Positions 50,934-58,982 of a stretch of 64,000 nucleotides of DNA are shown piece after piece. Every line of letters begins with the position of its first letter. Position 1 is the stretch's first letter. The stretch is taken from NCBI RefSeq assembly GCF_965215815.1, contig NZ_CBDCEO010000013.1, positions 1,488,001 through 1,552,000 on the forward strand, in the 5' to 3' direction. The notes beneath the pieces were generated by a model that searched no databases, had not been told where the DNA came from, and saw only the letters and a program-made list of their open reading frames with translations. A program made the position numbers and the translations under genes. This DNA is from Poriferisodalis sp965215815. GTDB taxonomy: Bacteria; Actinomycetota; Acidimicrobiia; Acidimicrobiales; Poriferisodalaceae.

Positions 50934-51365
50934 ATGAGTGGGGGATTGCTGGGTCGGCTGGTCGGCTATGGCACCGTGTCAGTGGGCACGGTGGTCGTGA
51001 CGCAAGGCGTTCTGGTTGTTGGGTACGCCGTGCTGGGATGGCCCGCGGTGGTCGCCAACGTGGTGGCAGTGTGCGTGGCGGCCGGACCCGCGTACTACGC
51101 CAACCGGCGCTGGGTGTGGGCTCGCACCGACCGGCACTCGGTCACCCGAGAAATCCTGCCGTTCTGGAGCTACAGCCTCGCCGGCTTGGGCGTCTCGTCG
51201 CTGTTCGTGGCGCTGGCCGAAGGGTGGTGGCCTTCCACCGTGGCCGTCTCCGCGGCCAACCTGGTCGGTTTCGGTGCTCTGTGGGTGGGCAAATTCCTGC
51301 TGCTGGACCGTGTGCTGTTCGCCCGTCCAGCGTCGGGTCCGGTGACCGGCACACCGGAGCGCTGA
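50934..51365 (+). CDS. GtrA-family membrane protein
   Basis: 143 aa with four hydrophobic segments. The GtrA landmark is YYANRRWVWARTD between helices 2 and 3, with VGFGALWVGKFLLLDRVLF at the end. GtrA proteins are thought to flip polyprenyl-linked sugars or assist glycosylation of envelope polymers. It overlaps the following methyltransferase gene by one base (TGATG) and starts the possible envelope cluster up to 55.3 kb. Confidence 0.83.
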   Translation: MSGGLLGRLVGYGTVSVGTVVVTQGVLVVGYAVLGWPAVVANVVAVCVAAGPAYYANRRWVWARTDRHSVTREILPFWSYSLAGLGVSSLFVALAEGWWPSTVAVSAANLVGFGALWVGKFLLLDRVLFARPASGPVTGTPER

Positions 51366-51994
51366 TGAACCCTGCGCTGGCTGTGCTGGCCCAGCAGGTG
51401 AAGGGCTTCATGCCCCACACCGAGGGCTTGGCGCTGTACCGGGCCGCCATCGAGGCGGCGACACGCGGACCGCTCGTCGAGATCGGCTCGTACTGCGGCA
51501 AGTCGGCCGTGTACCTGGGCGCTGGCGCGGCGGAGGTCGGGGGTGTGTTGTTCACCATCGACCATCACCACGGATCCGAAGAGATGCAGGCCGGCTGGGA
51601 GCACCACGACGCGGACATGGTCGATCCCCGCACCGGTCGCATGGATTCCCTGCCGCTGCTGCGCCAGACCATCGAGCGCGCCGGTCTCGAAGAAACCGTG
51701 GTGCCCGTCGTGGGCGACTCGGTCACGATCGCGGCCCACTGGGGCAATGCCGCCCTGGTGTTCATCGACGGCGGTCACGGCGAGGCCCCGGCCCACGCCG
51801 ACTACGAAGCCTGGTCGCGCAAGGTGATGCCCGGAGGCCTGCTGGCCATCCACGACGTGTTTCCCGATCCCGCCGATGGCGGTCGTCCTCCCTACGAGAT
51901 CTGGTTGCGGGCCCTTGCCGACGGCTTCGCTGAGCACGCCGCCGAAGGCAGCCTGCGCGTCTTGGGCAGACCGATCAGGGCCGGGGCGCAGTGA
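51365..51994 (+). CDS. Class I SAM-dependent methyltransferase (Methyltransf_24-like)
   Basis: 209 aa. Motif I is PLVEIGSYCGKSAVYLGAGA (residues 35-54). The acidic end of strand 2 is FTIDHHHGSEEMQ, and the strand-4 motif is ALVFIDGGHGEAPAHADYEAWSRKVMPGGLLAIHDVF, whose Asp/His pattern suggests a metal-assisted O-methyltransferase like CmcI. The target may be a sugar in the glycoconjugate made by this cluster, by context only. Its end overlaps the convergent toroid gene by 20 bases. Confidence 0.8.
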   Translation: MNPALAVLAQQVKGFMPHTEGLALYRAAIEAATRGPLVEIGSYCGKSAVYLGAGAAEVGGVLFTIDHHHGSEEMQAGWEHHDADMVDPRTGRMDSLPLLRQTIERAGLEETVVPVVGDSVTIAAHWGNAALVFIDGGHGEAPAHADYEAWSRKVMPGGLLAIHDVFPDPADGGRPPYEIWLRALADGFAEHAAEGSLRVLGRPIRAGAQ

Positions 51995-53039
51995 TGAGTG
52001 CCTCGGCAGCTGCGGTGCGGCGGTCGAGGGCGTCAGTGGCCAGGAGCACAGCCGCCGCCGTGTAGGTCGACTGTTCTTCGTGCGGGAAGGTCTTGCCGTG
52101 GGGCACGACCCAGCCCGTGTAGTAGGCGCCGTCGACCGTCCGCAGTGGCTCAGTGGCCTCAATGAGCCAACGGGCGGTAGCGCTCTCACCGGCGCGCAGG
52201 TACGCGAGCGCGCACTCGCAGGTCTCCGCAGCGGTCACCCAGGGCTGATCGGCCACACAGCGCACGCCGTGGTCGCCAAGCAGGAATTTCGGTGCGCCTG
52301 CGGCGAGGTGGGCCCGGGCCTGCGCGCCGTCGAGGGCTCCGCACAGCACCGGGTAGTACCAGTCCATCGCCCAGCGATCCTTGGGCTCGAAGCCATCGGG
52401 TCGGTGGCGGATCTGACGTTCGGTGCGTGCCAGCGTGCGAGCCCACGCCGGTCGCGCGCGGCCCAGCAGGCTCGCCAGCGCCAGCCCGCATCGCAGCGAA
52501 TGAACGATCGACGACGAGCCGGTCAGGAGCGCATACGGCCACGGCGTGCCGTCGGCATGCACCGCCCAGGGGATGTGCCCGCTGGCGGTTCGCAGCCCCA
52601 CCACGAAGTCGAGGGCACGTGCCACCGTCGGCCACATCGTCTCGACAAAGCCGCGGTCTGCGGTGCAGAGCCAGTGATGCCACACGCCCACGGCCACATA
52701 GGCGCAGCAGTTCGTGTCGACCTTGGCGTCCTTGATTCCATGCGCGGTGTAGTAGTTGTGCCAGCTGCCCGAAGCTTGCTGGTTCGCCCGCATCCATTCG
52801 TAGGCGGCCTCGGCAGCGCTGTGCCTGCCCGCTGACGCCAGCGCCATGGCGGCCTCGACGTGATTCCACGGATCGGCGTGCCCGCCTTCGAACCACAGGA
52901 TGAGGCCGCTCGGCTGCTGGCAGGCCTCGATGGCATCTGCGGTGGGCGAGATGTGCGCGGCCTCCAACAGCGGTGCGGCGCTCTCAACCAGACCGAGGGG
53001 ACCCCTGCGGGCCCCGAGGGGTGCGAACTCAGGCGGCAT
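51975..53039 (-). CDS. Alpha/alpha-toroid protein, often annotated prenyltransferase-like
   Basis: 354 aa. Repeated helical units with Gly-Trp/Tyr turns are visible: CQQPSGLILWFEGGHADPWNHVEAAMAL, ANQQASGSWHNYYT, TNCCAYVAVGVWHHWL, SGHIPWAVHADGTPWPY and DQPWVTAAETCECALAYLRAGE. Such repeats form an (alpha/alpha)6 barrel as in terpene cyclases, prenyltransferases and six-hairpin glycosidases. No DDxxD or QW motif proves a prenyl substrate, so a glycosidase-like role is equally possible. It overlaps the upstream methyltransferase gene by 11 bases. In other actinobacteria I recall this trio (GT4, methyltransferase, toroid protein) as a recurrent cluster. Confidence 0.7.
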   Translation of the reverse strand: MPPEFAPLGARRGPLGLVESAAPLLEAAHISPTADAIEACQQPSGLILWFEGGHADPWNHVEAAMALASAGRHSAAEAAYEWMRANQQASGSWHNYYTAHGIKDAKVDTNCCAYVAVGVWHHWLCTADRGFVETMWPTVARALDFVVGLRTASGHIPWAVHADGTPWPYALLTGSSSIVHSLRCGLALASLLGRARPAWARTLARTERQIRHRPDGFEPKDRWAMDWYYPVLCGALDGAQARAHLAAGAPKFLLGDHGVRCVADQPWVTAAETCECALAYLRAGESATARWLIEATEPLRTVDGAYYTGWVVPHGKTFPHEEQSTYTAAAVLLATDALDRRTAAAEALITAPRP

Positions 53040-53811
53040 GTGCCGCTCCCACGAGGTCGGCGTCGTCCAGCGCTCGGCAGCGTGCCGGTGCCTTGTATGC
53101 ATACAGCACGAGCGACTTGGGCAGCACGGCGCTGAGCAGCCGGTCGAGCGTGCGCGTCAGCGGGGGTGCTGCGGTGATGTCCCACACCAGCAGCCGATGG
53201 AATGCCCGAACGAGCGGGTGCTGGTCGTTGTGGGGACCGACCAGGCAGCGCAGCCACCAGTAGGGCGTGTGCAGACCGTGCGCTCCGTGGCTGTCGGAGA
53301 CCTCCAGTCCGGCTGCGGCCAGCTTCGCCCGAAGCTCCGAAGAGCTGTAGATGCGAACATGGCCCCCAGGCACTGCGGGTGCGTGGTAGTCGCCCGATAG
53401 CGCCCAGCACACTCGCTCGGCGCTGCGCGCCGGCACCGTCACGGCGATCGTGCCGCCTGGCCGAAGCACTCGTGCCAGCTCTGCAATGGCCGTCACGTCG
53501 TCGTCGATGTGCTCGAGGACCTCCGCAGCGATGACCCGGTCGAAGCTGCCGTCTGGATAGGGCAGCGCGGTGGCATCGGCCACGACTGCGTGGCTGATCC
53601 GCTGCGGGGCCTGCGAGTCGATCTCCCCGGCGTCATCCATGGCCGCGAACATGTCCGTGACGGAGCGGAGCTCGTCGGTATCACGATCCGAGGCGACCGT
53701 GACGCAGCCTCGCCGGACGCTCTCGAACGCATGGCGGCCCGCGCCGCAGCCCAGGTCCAGCACCCGGTCGCCGCGTTGGGCCCCGAGACGCTCGTAGTCG
53801 ACGGTGAGCAT
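53029..53811 (-). CDS. Class I SAM-dependent methyltransferase (Methyltransf_11)
   Basis: About 260 aa. Motif I is RVLDLGCGAGRHAFESVRRG, followed by VASDRDTDELRSV, ADATALPYPDGSFDRVIAAEVLEHIDDD and ELARVLRPGGTIAVTVPA, all standard. The C-terminal GAHGLHTPYWWLRCLVGPHND is specific to this subfamily. I set the start at the Met of MLTVDYERLG, where I recall relatives beginning; in-frame starts at 53838 and 53919 would extend it, the latter overlapping the GT gene by 46 bases. It lies between the GT4 gene and the toroid gene, all on the minus strand. Confidence 0.85.
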   Translation of the reverse strand: MLTVDYERLGAQRGDRVLDLGCGAGRHAFESVRRGCVTVASDRDTDELRSVTDMFAAMDDAGEIDSQAPQRISHAVVADATALPYPDGSFDRVIAAEVLEHIDDDVTAIAELARVLRPGGTIAVTVPARSAERVCWALSGDYHAPAVPGGHVRIYSSSELRAKLAAAGLEVSDSHGAHGLHTPYWWLRCLVGPHNDQHPLVRAFHRLLVWDITAAPPLTRTLDRLLSAVLPKSLVLYAYKAPARCRALDDADLVGAAHAA

Positions 53812-53873
53812 CAGCGGCCGGCGAGCGCCTGAGAGCATGCGCGGATCGCCAAGCCTTCTCGTTGCGACACTTG

Positions 53874-55274
53874 TTATCTCCCGCTCTTGCTCGCTGCGCT
53901 CACGGGCCGCTCGGGCCATGGCTTCACCGTTCGGCTCAGCCTCGTGATCTGGGACGTGAGCGGCCTACGGGCCGGGGCATCTGCCAGCAATGCCCGGTAT
54001 TGCTCGACGGTCTTGCGGGCCGTCGCCGCCCACGAGTAGTTGGCCTGCACCCGTGCCCGGCCAGCCGCACCCACGGTGGCACGCAGGTCGGGCTGTGACA
54101 GCGCCCAGCTGATGCGCGCTGCGAGGGCCTCCGAGTCGCCGGGCGGCACCTGCAGGCACGTCTCGCCGTCGGCGCCGGTGACTTCGGGCAAAGCGCCGCC
54201 GGTGGTGGCCACGAGCGGCACGCCGCACGACATGGCTTCGATGGCGGGCAGCGAGAATCCCTCGTACAGCGAGGGCACCACAGCCAGCTCGGCTTCGTTG
54301 TACAGCTCGACGATGCGCTCGTCGGGCACGCCGCTCACGAACTCGACGCAGCCGGCCAAGTCGAGTTGGTCGATGAGCCGGCTTGCCGCCGAGTCGTCCT
54401 TCGGTCGGCCGATCACCACGAGGTGCAGCGAGGGGTTTTCGGTGCGCAGCTTTGCCAGTGCTTCGAGCAGGTAGACGAGGCCCTTCATGGCCACGTCTGC
54501 GCTGGCGGTGGTCATGAGCCTGCCCGGCACAGGCGTCACGCCGGGCAGGGGTCGAAACTGGTCGGAATCGACGCCGACGGTGACGATGTTCAGGCGGGTG
54601 GGATCCACGCGCAGGTCGGTCACGATGTCGTCGAAGCTGTTGGTCGACACGGTCACGATGCGGTCGAGGCGCCGGGCCACCCGGTTCTGCATCCGGGTGA
54701 AGGCGTAGAAGCGCCGCATGGCGAGCCGCTTGCCTCGCGTCGGCGCGTGGGCGATCTCGAGCCGCCGGTCGACGGTGATCGGGTGATGGATGGTGCCGAG
54801 TGTGGGCATGCCGGCCCGTCGCAGCCAGTCGATGCCGTAGCCCAGGCACTGGTTGTCGTGCACCAGGTCGAAGTCGTCGAGCCGGCTGCGCAGGGCCCTG
54901 AAGGCTCGCAGGCTGAAGGTCAACGGCTCGGCGAACGATGCTGTGCACGTGATGGCGTACTCCAGCACGTCGACGGGCGAACGGAACTCCGCCACCTTGG
55001 GCACCCGGAACGGGTCGGGCATGCGGTACAGGTCCAAGCTGGGCAGTTCGGTCAGCTTGATGCCCGCGTCGAGGTGGGGGTAGGGCGGCCCGCTGAACAC
55101 TTCGACGCTGTGGCCGAGCGCCGACAGCTCGCGAGCCAGGTGACGAACGTAGACGCCCTGGCCGCCGACCCAGGGGTGACCGCGGTAGGTCAGCAGCGCA
55201 ACGCGCAGGGGCGGACCGCTGTCAGCCGGCGCGTCACTGGACCGCACGTCTGCTGGCCCGGCGTCGGGACCCAT
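53874..55274 (-). CDS. Glycosyltransferase family 4 protein
   Basis: GT-B fold glycosyltransferase of 466 aa. The N-terminal domain has VALLTYRGHPWVGGQGVYVRHLARELSALGHSVEVFSGPPYP, with the Gly-Gly-x-Gly acceptor loop. The C-terminal domain has VTVSTNSFDDI, TTASADVAMKGLVYLLEAL, and the nucleotide-sugar site PSLYEGFSLPAIEAMSCGVPLVATTGGALPEV with the E-x7-E motif. The first gene of a minus-strand operon with the methyltransferase and toroid genes. Donor and acceptor sugars are unknown; the adjacent GtrA and methyltransferase suggest a methylated envelope glycolipid or polysaccharide. Confidence 0.9.
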   Translation of the reverse strand: MGPDAGPADVRSSDAPADSGPPLRVALLTYRGHPWVGGQGVYVRHLARELSALGHSVEVFSGPPYPHLDAGIKLTELPSLDLYRMPDPFRVPKVAEFRSPVDVLEYAITCTASFAEPLTFSLRAFRALRSRLDDFDLVHDNQCLGYGIDWLRRAGMPTLGTIHHPITVDRRLEIAHAPTRGKRLAMRRFYAFTRMQNRVARRLDRIVTVSTNSFDDIVTDLRVDPTRLNIVTVGVDSDQFRPLPGVTPVPGRLMTTASADVAMKGLVYLLEALAKLRTENPSLHLVVIGRPKDDSAASRLIDQLDLAGCVEFVSGVPDERIVELYNEAELAVVPSLYEGFSLPAIEAMSCGVPLVATTGGALPEVTGADGETCLQVPPGDSEALAARISWALSQPDLRATVGAAGRARVQANYSWAATARKTVEQYRALLADAPARRPLTSQITRLSRTVKPWPERPVSAASKSGR

Positions 55275-55290
55275 CGCAGCCTCCGTCTGA

Positions 55291-55626
55291 GTGCGAGAAC
55301 CCAGCAGGCGAGTGCCCAGCAGCGCCGGAGCAAGCAGGCGAGTTCGTCAAGGTTGCGTGAGGCTACTGGGCAACCTGCTTTGGCCGATCCTGCCGGTGCC
55401 GCGGCGTGCCGCCGCCAAGCACGCCAGCTTGCGAGAAATCGATGACCCGGTTGGGGTCGTAGCGACCGTCGCTGGCCTCGATGGCGTCTGGGCTCAGGGC
55501 GCTGATGCACGAGCGGCGAGGACAGAATTGCTGGAAGTGCTCATCGACTGGGCTGCTCTCAAGATCGAGCACGGTGACGACGACGTTCCCAGCATTGACG
55601 GGGTGAGCCTCTACGCCACCCGATGA
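55291..55626 (+). CDS. hicB: HicB-family antitoxin
   Basis: The real protein is about 65-111 aa; the start is uncertain. The HicB core is GVVATVAGLDGVWAQGADARAARTELLEVLIDWAALKIEHGDD, matching the pattern in which a GC.a.G-like turn is followed by a helix with EA..n..EAl. GTG 55291, GTG 55357 or TTG 55429 could be the start; the first 40 residues have no family look. It overlaps hicA by 4 bases (ATGA) and should neutralise it. This is the less common antitoxin-first order. Confidence 0.72.
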   Translation: MREPSRRVPSSAGASRRVRQGCVRLLGNLLWPILPVPRRAAAKHASLREIDDPVGVVATVAGLDGVWAQGADARAARTELLEVLIDWAALKIEHGDDDVPSIDGVSLYATR

Positions 55627-55850
55627 GCCAGCGGCTCGGGCCAATAGGCCGCCGGGAGCTGATCAAGGCCCTGCGGCGCTTGGGCTGGAGCGGTCCGTGG
55701 CATGGCAGCAAGCACCAGATGATGCACAAGGGCAAGCGCAAACTGCGACTGCCGAACCCGCACGGCCCCGACATCAGGCCTCAGCTGCTTGCGGTCATTC
55801 TTGAGGAGGCAGGAATCTCTCGCAAGGAATGGGATCAGGCAAGCCGCTGA
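55623..55850 (+). CDS. hicA: HicA-type mRNA interferase toxin
   Basis: 75 aa. The double-stranded-RNA-binding-like fold of HicA is evident: ELIKALRRLGWSGPWHGSKHQMMHKGKRKLRLPNPHGPDIRPQLLAVILEEAGIS. The catalytic His is in GSKHQMM (family motif G-S-H or G-S-x-H). HicA toxins cleave mRNA during translation. The pair appears intact and lies at the edge of the putative defence island. A palindromic hairpin follows 100 bases later. Confidence 0.88.
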   Translation: MSQRLGPIGRRELIKALRRLGWSGPWHGSKHQMMHKGKRKLRLPNPHGPDIRPQLLAVILEEAGISRKEWDQASR

Positions 55851-55950
55851 AGCCGGCCTTGGCGGTAGCCCCGAACGGCCTACTGTGAATCCGCGCCGGC
55901 GCCGTTCGCAGCGCATGTGGGTTGGCGGCTCTTACCTCGTACTGATGTAC

Positions 55951-55973
55951 TCGCGAGGCCAAGAGCCTCGCGA
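55951..55973 (+). terminator. Perfect 9-bp hairpin between hicA and the three-gene operon
   Basis: TCGCGAGGC-caaga-GCCTCGCGA, followed by the pyrimidine-rich TTCCTTCTT, which makes it the best intrinsic terminator in the window. It would end hicBA transcription, and the promoter of the next operon would then lie in the about 60 bases between it and 56034. Confidence 0.7.
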
Positions 55974-56033
55974 TTCCTTCTTGGTGGAAGGGTCAAGGGG
56001 CATGCTGTTGCACCCCGCGTGCAAAATGGCGCT

Positions 56034-58982
56034 GTGGTCCCAGCCATCAATAGCGTCGCGTTAGTGAGGACCGAGGTGGCAACCACTTTGTCGGCGTTGC
56101 ATGCGCGGTTGGATGCCCATTTCCAAGCCTTGGCAGAGACCCGTCAGCGGCTCCCGACTTCACACGGTGTCTATGCGATCGAACACGGTCTTGCCCAAGG
56201 GGATCTGTCCGTCCTCGGGGATGCCGTCGAATCCTGGATCTCGCAGGCGTATCCGTCACAAGAACATTGGCTGCCATTCGTCGTGTACGCGACCGAGGTT
56301 GGATATCGCTACCAGGGGGACGAGTACTGGCCAACCCTGGAGCGCCGCGCTCCCGGTTGGGAGCGACATGTCGGGCGGCCATACGTCAAATCCACTTTTG
56401 GACAGTTCCAACGGACTTACTTCGGCGCCAGGCCCCAAGGACGCTGGGCCGAGCACAGGAACATCATCAGCTGGCCTATTACCCACGCGATTCTTCCCAC
56501 CGATCTCCAGCGTCAGCTCGCACGGCTGCTCTACGAATGTCGAGGGGCGCTGACCAGCGAATTGCTCGATGACGCTGAGCACCTCGGTGTTTTTCTCGGC
56601 GCCCATGCGCACAAGGCGTCAAAGCGCTTCCAGCAGTTCGCGCAGAACACTGGACTTCTCGGGCATGTAGCAGCGGCCCTGCTGGCCCGCGGCACAGATT
56701 CTCCGACAATCGAACCGCCGACCCTTGAGCGCATCAAACGCGATCTTGATGAGGTTCGCCATGCGCGTCAATGGCTCTCTGATGCCAAGTCTTCGGCGGA
56801 ACGCATCCGCATTAGGGGCGCTTCGCGCGACCAGCAAACACGGCAGCGATTCATGGGCACCGCCGACGGACGCCCCCTTCCCACCTCTCCGGTGGATTTC
56901 TGGCTGCATCCTGGGGATGCCGGCTGGCAACTGCGTCTGCGAGTGCCAGATTTCACAACGCTCTATCGCAGGCATCCGGAGCTTCGACAACAGATTGAAC
57001 GAGCCAGATGCCGCGTTGTCGGAACCGGGGGACGACGCCGTGCCACCGGGTGGCTGCTCGACTCGGGACAGCTGGTCGTTCTCACTGAGTGGCCCGGCTT
57101 TGACGAACCAGTATTCGAACTGGATCGAGCCACGTCCCAAGCATCGGGCTTGTTGGCTGATGAGGCACGCACACCTCCAGCGGAGCGCTGGCTGTTCCGA
57201 AGAGGCCTCGACGACAAGGGGCTCCTGGTCCGGTCGGGCTCAGTTCGGCCCGGTGCCCACTACATACTGTTGGGTCCAGGCTTGGAAGCACCGTCAGTCG
57301 ACTGGATCCGCGTAGAGCCGGTTGACTGCATCGGCGCTGCCGCTTTGTCGATGGACATACCCCAAGACATCGGCTCAGCTGTCACCGAGATCGTCCGTGC
57401 ATTGGGATGCGACGTGCAAACTGGTGTCGCGATCACACCGATTGGCTTGGTGCCAGCAGCATGGGACGGCACCGGGTTCGGCGAGTGGATAAGCGGAGAC
57501 GATCCAATACTGGGACTGTTATCCGACCACGAAATCACCACTTTCATAGCCACGCTCAACGGTACCGAGCAGATTCATTTCCCCTGGGGAGAACCGGAGG
57601 ATGGCCTTGTCGCCTTGGAACTCGCGGAGTTGGGTCCGGGCTGGCATGACCTGCGGCTGTCGTTCCTTGTACCCGATGGAACCCGGTCGATTCCTGATCT
57701 CCGAGTCGGGATCCGCATGCGCGAAGCAGAGGCACAGCGAACCGAAGGCACGTTCAGGGATCCGCTGCGTCTGCGCGTTCGTCCACAGGGCGCATCGCTG
57801 GAGGATCTCTGGGACGGACGCGCGACCGTCGAAGCGGACGGACCGCACGGGTTGCGTACAGGCGTCAGCGTTGCGTTGAGCAGCACAGACGAGCAGGCCA
57901 CTGCGCGATGTGCTTTTCGGGTTCAATTGCCGGTCGCAGCAGCACGATGGCCGGAAGTCTTCAGGACCCAGGTAGCCCGACGGTCCGAATTCCAAAATGC
58001 CTACGACGACGCGACCCAGATCCGGCTGGGTCTCGGTGATGACGAACTCGGTCACGTCAGCGTCGAGCTTGAACGAGAACTTGAACCGTTGCGGTGGGGG
58101 TTTCGACGAGCACGAGGTCGCAGCGTTCTGCGCCTCTACCAATCTGCCGACACTGGCGGAAGAGTGGAGGTTTCCCGCTACCCGTTCCGTGCGCCGTTCG
58201 ACCGCAAGCCGGCAACAGCTGTGGACTCGGATGGCTTCGACTTCTTCGATGCCGACGGCGGCTTGTTCGTTGCACGGCTCGATGGCCACGAAGCCCGTGC
58301 GATCCTGCCGCCGACGGTGCGCCATCTTCGACTGCTGAGTCGCGTGCGCGGCAACGTGCTTCTCGACATTCCCGGTCGGTCAGGGGCGATCGTGACTCAA
58401 CTCGTAAAGCTCGCAGACTTGTGGTCAGGGTCGAGATGCCCCGGCGATTGGCTGGCGCACGACCGCCGAGATGCCGTGTTGAGAGCCATCGGGGGCGCGA
58501 TCGGATCAATGGTAGGAGGAGGGACATGGGCCAAGCTCGAACGCCAGCATGCGAAGGGCAATCCGTTAAGCATCGCGGAACTCGAGGCAGGGCTAGCGAA
58601 GCCTTCAGACTGGCAGCCATTTCGTGAACAGGTCAGGGAGTTGGCAAGTGTCGGTAGTCAATCCCTCGACCCGCCCATAGAGCGCTACGGGGCGGTTCTC
58701 GGCCGTTCGTTGCGCATTGGGACGATCACGCAACTTGTCCATCACCTCGGTACTGGCGGGGACGTTGAGGAATTGCGAGAGGTGCGATCAGACGGTTCCA
58801 GGCTTCGGCTGGCCGAACTGCTGCTTCGTCTCGCGTCCGCTCCTGAGTCGCTGCGCGGTGAGTCGAGCGGAGCGGAGGGACCGAATTTCAATGTCGTGCT
58901 GGAGCGCCCCCTCCTGTTTCGGGGTGCCCGAATGCTGGCCATCGTCGCCGAGCAGCGAGGGCGGGTCTGGGAATGGGATTGA
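56034..58982 (+). CDS. Large unknown protein, first gene of a candidate defence operon
   Basis: About 982 aa; starts could be GTG 56034, 56064 or 56076, with no strong Shine-Dalgarno. I see no Walker, nuclease or methyltransferase motif, no signal peptide and no TM helix. The N-terminal 300 residues are helical with many aromatic and charged positions (QFQRTYFGARPQGRWAEHRN). The middle (about 320-560) is beta-rich, with repeated strands such as VDFWLHPGDAGWQLRLRVPDF and TGWLLDSGQLVVLTEWPG. The C-terminal part (about 600-980) includes EVSRYPFRAPFDRKPATAVD. A size near 1,000 aa directly upstream of a DUF1998-type helicase recalls DruH of Druantia type III, but I cannot test homology. It overlaps the next gene by 10 bases. 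Confidence 0.6.
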   Translation: MVPAINSVALVRTEVATTLSALHARLDAHFQALAETRQRLPTSHGVYAIEHGLAQGDLSVLGDAVESWISQAYPSQEHWLPFVVYATEVGYRYQGDEYWPTLERRAPGWERHVGRPYVKSTFGQFQRTYFGARPQGRWAEHRNIISWPITHAILPTDLQRQLARLLYECRGALTSELLDDAEHLGVFLGAHAHKASKRFQQFAQNTGLLGHVAAALLARGTDSPTIEPPTLERIKRDLDEVRHARQWLSDAKSSAERIRIRGASRDQQTRQRFMGTADGRPLPTSPVDFWLHPGDAGWQLRLRVPDFTTLYRRHPELRQQIERARCRVVGTGGRRRATGWLLDSGQLVVLTEWPGFDEPVFELDRATSQASGLLADEARTPPAERWLFRRGLDDKGLLVRSGSVRPGAHYILLGPGLEAPSVDWIRVEPVDCIGAAALSMDIPQDIGSAVTEIVRALGCDVQTGVAITPIGLVPAAWDGTGFGEWISGDDPILGLLSDHEITTFIATLNGTEQIHFPWGEPEDGLVALELAELGPGWHDLRLSFLVPDGTRSIPDLRVGIRMREAEAQRTEGTFRDPLRLRVRPQGASLEDLWDGRATVEADGPHGLRTGVSVALSSTDEQATARCAFRVQLPVAAARWPEVFRTQVARRSEFQNAYDDATQIRLGLGDDELGHVSVELERELEPLRWGFRRARGRSVLRLYQSADTGGRVEVSRYPFRAPFDRKPATAVDSDGFDFFDADGGLFVARLDGHEARAILPPTVRHLRLLSRVRGNVLLDIPGRSGAIVTQLVKLADLWSGSRCPGDWLAHDRRDAVLRAIGGAIGSMVGGGTWAKLERQHAKGNPLSIAELEAGLAKPSDWQPFREQVRELASVGSQSLDPPIERYGAVLGRSLRIGTITQLVHHLGTGGDVEELREVRSDGSRLRLAELLLRLASAPESLRGESSGAEGPNFNVVLERPLLFRGARMLAIVAEQRGRVWEWD

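Noticed and set aside
55853..56033. Earlier start for the 982-aa protein at 55917
   Set aside because: It would place the strong terminator-like hairpin inside the coding sequence; GTG starts after it are more plausible.
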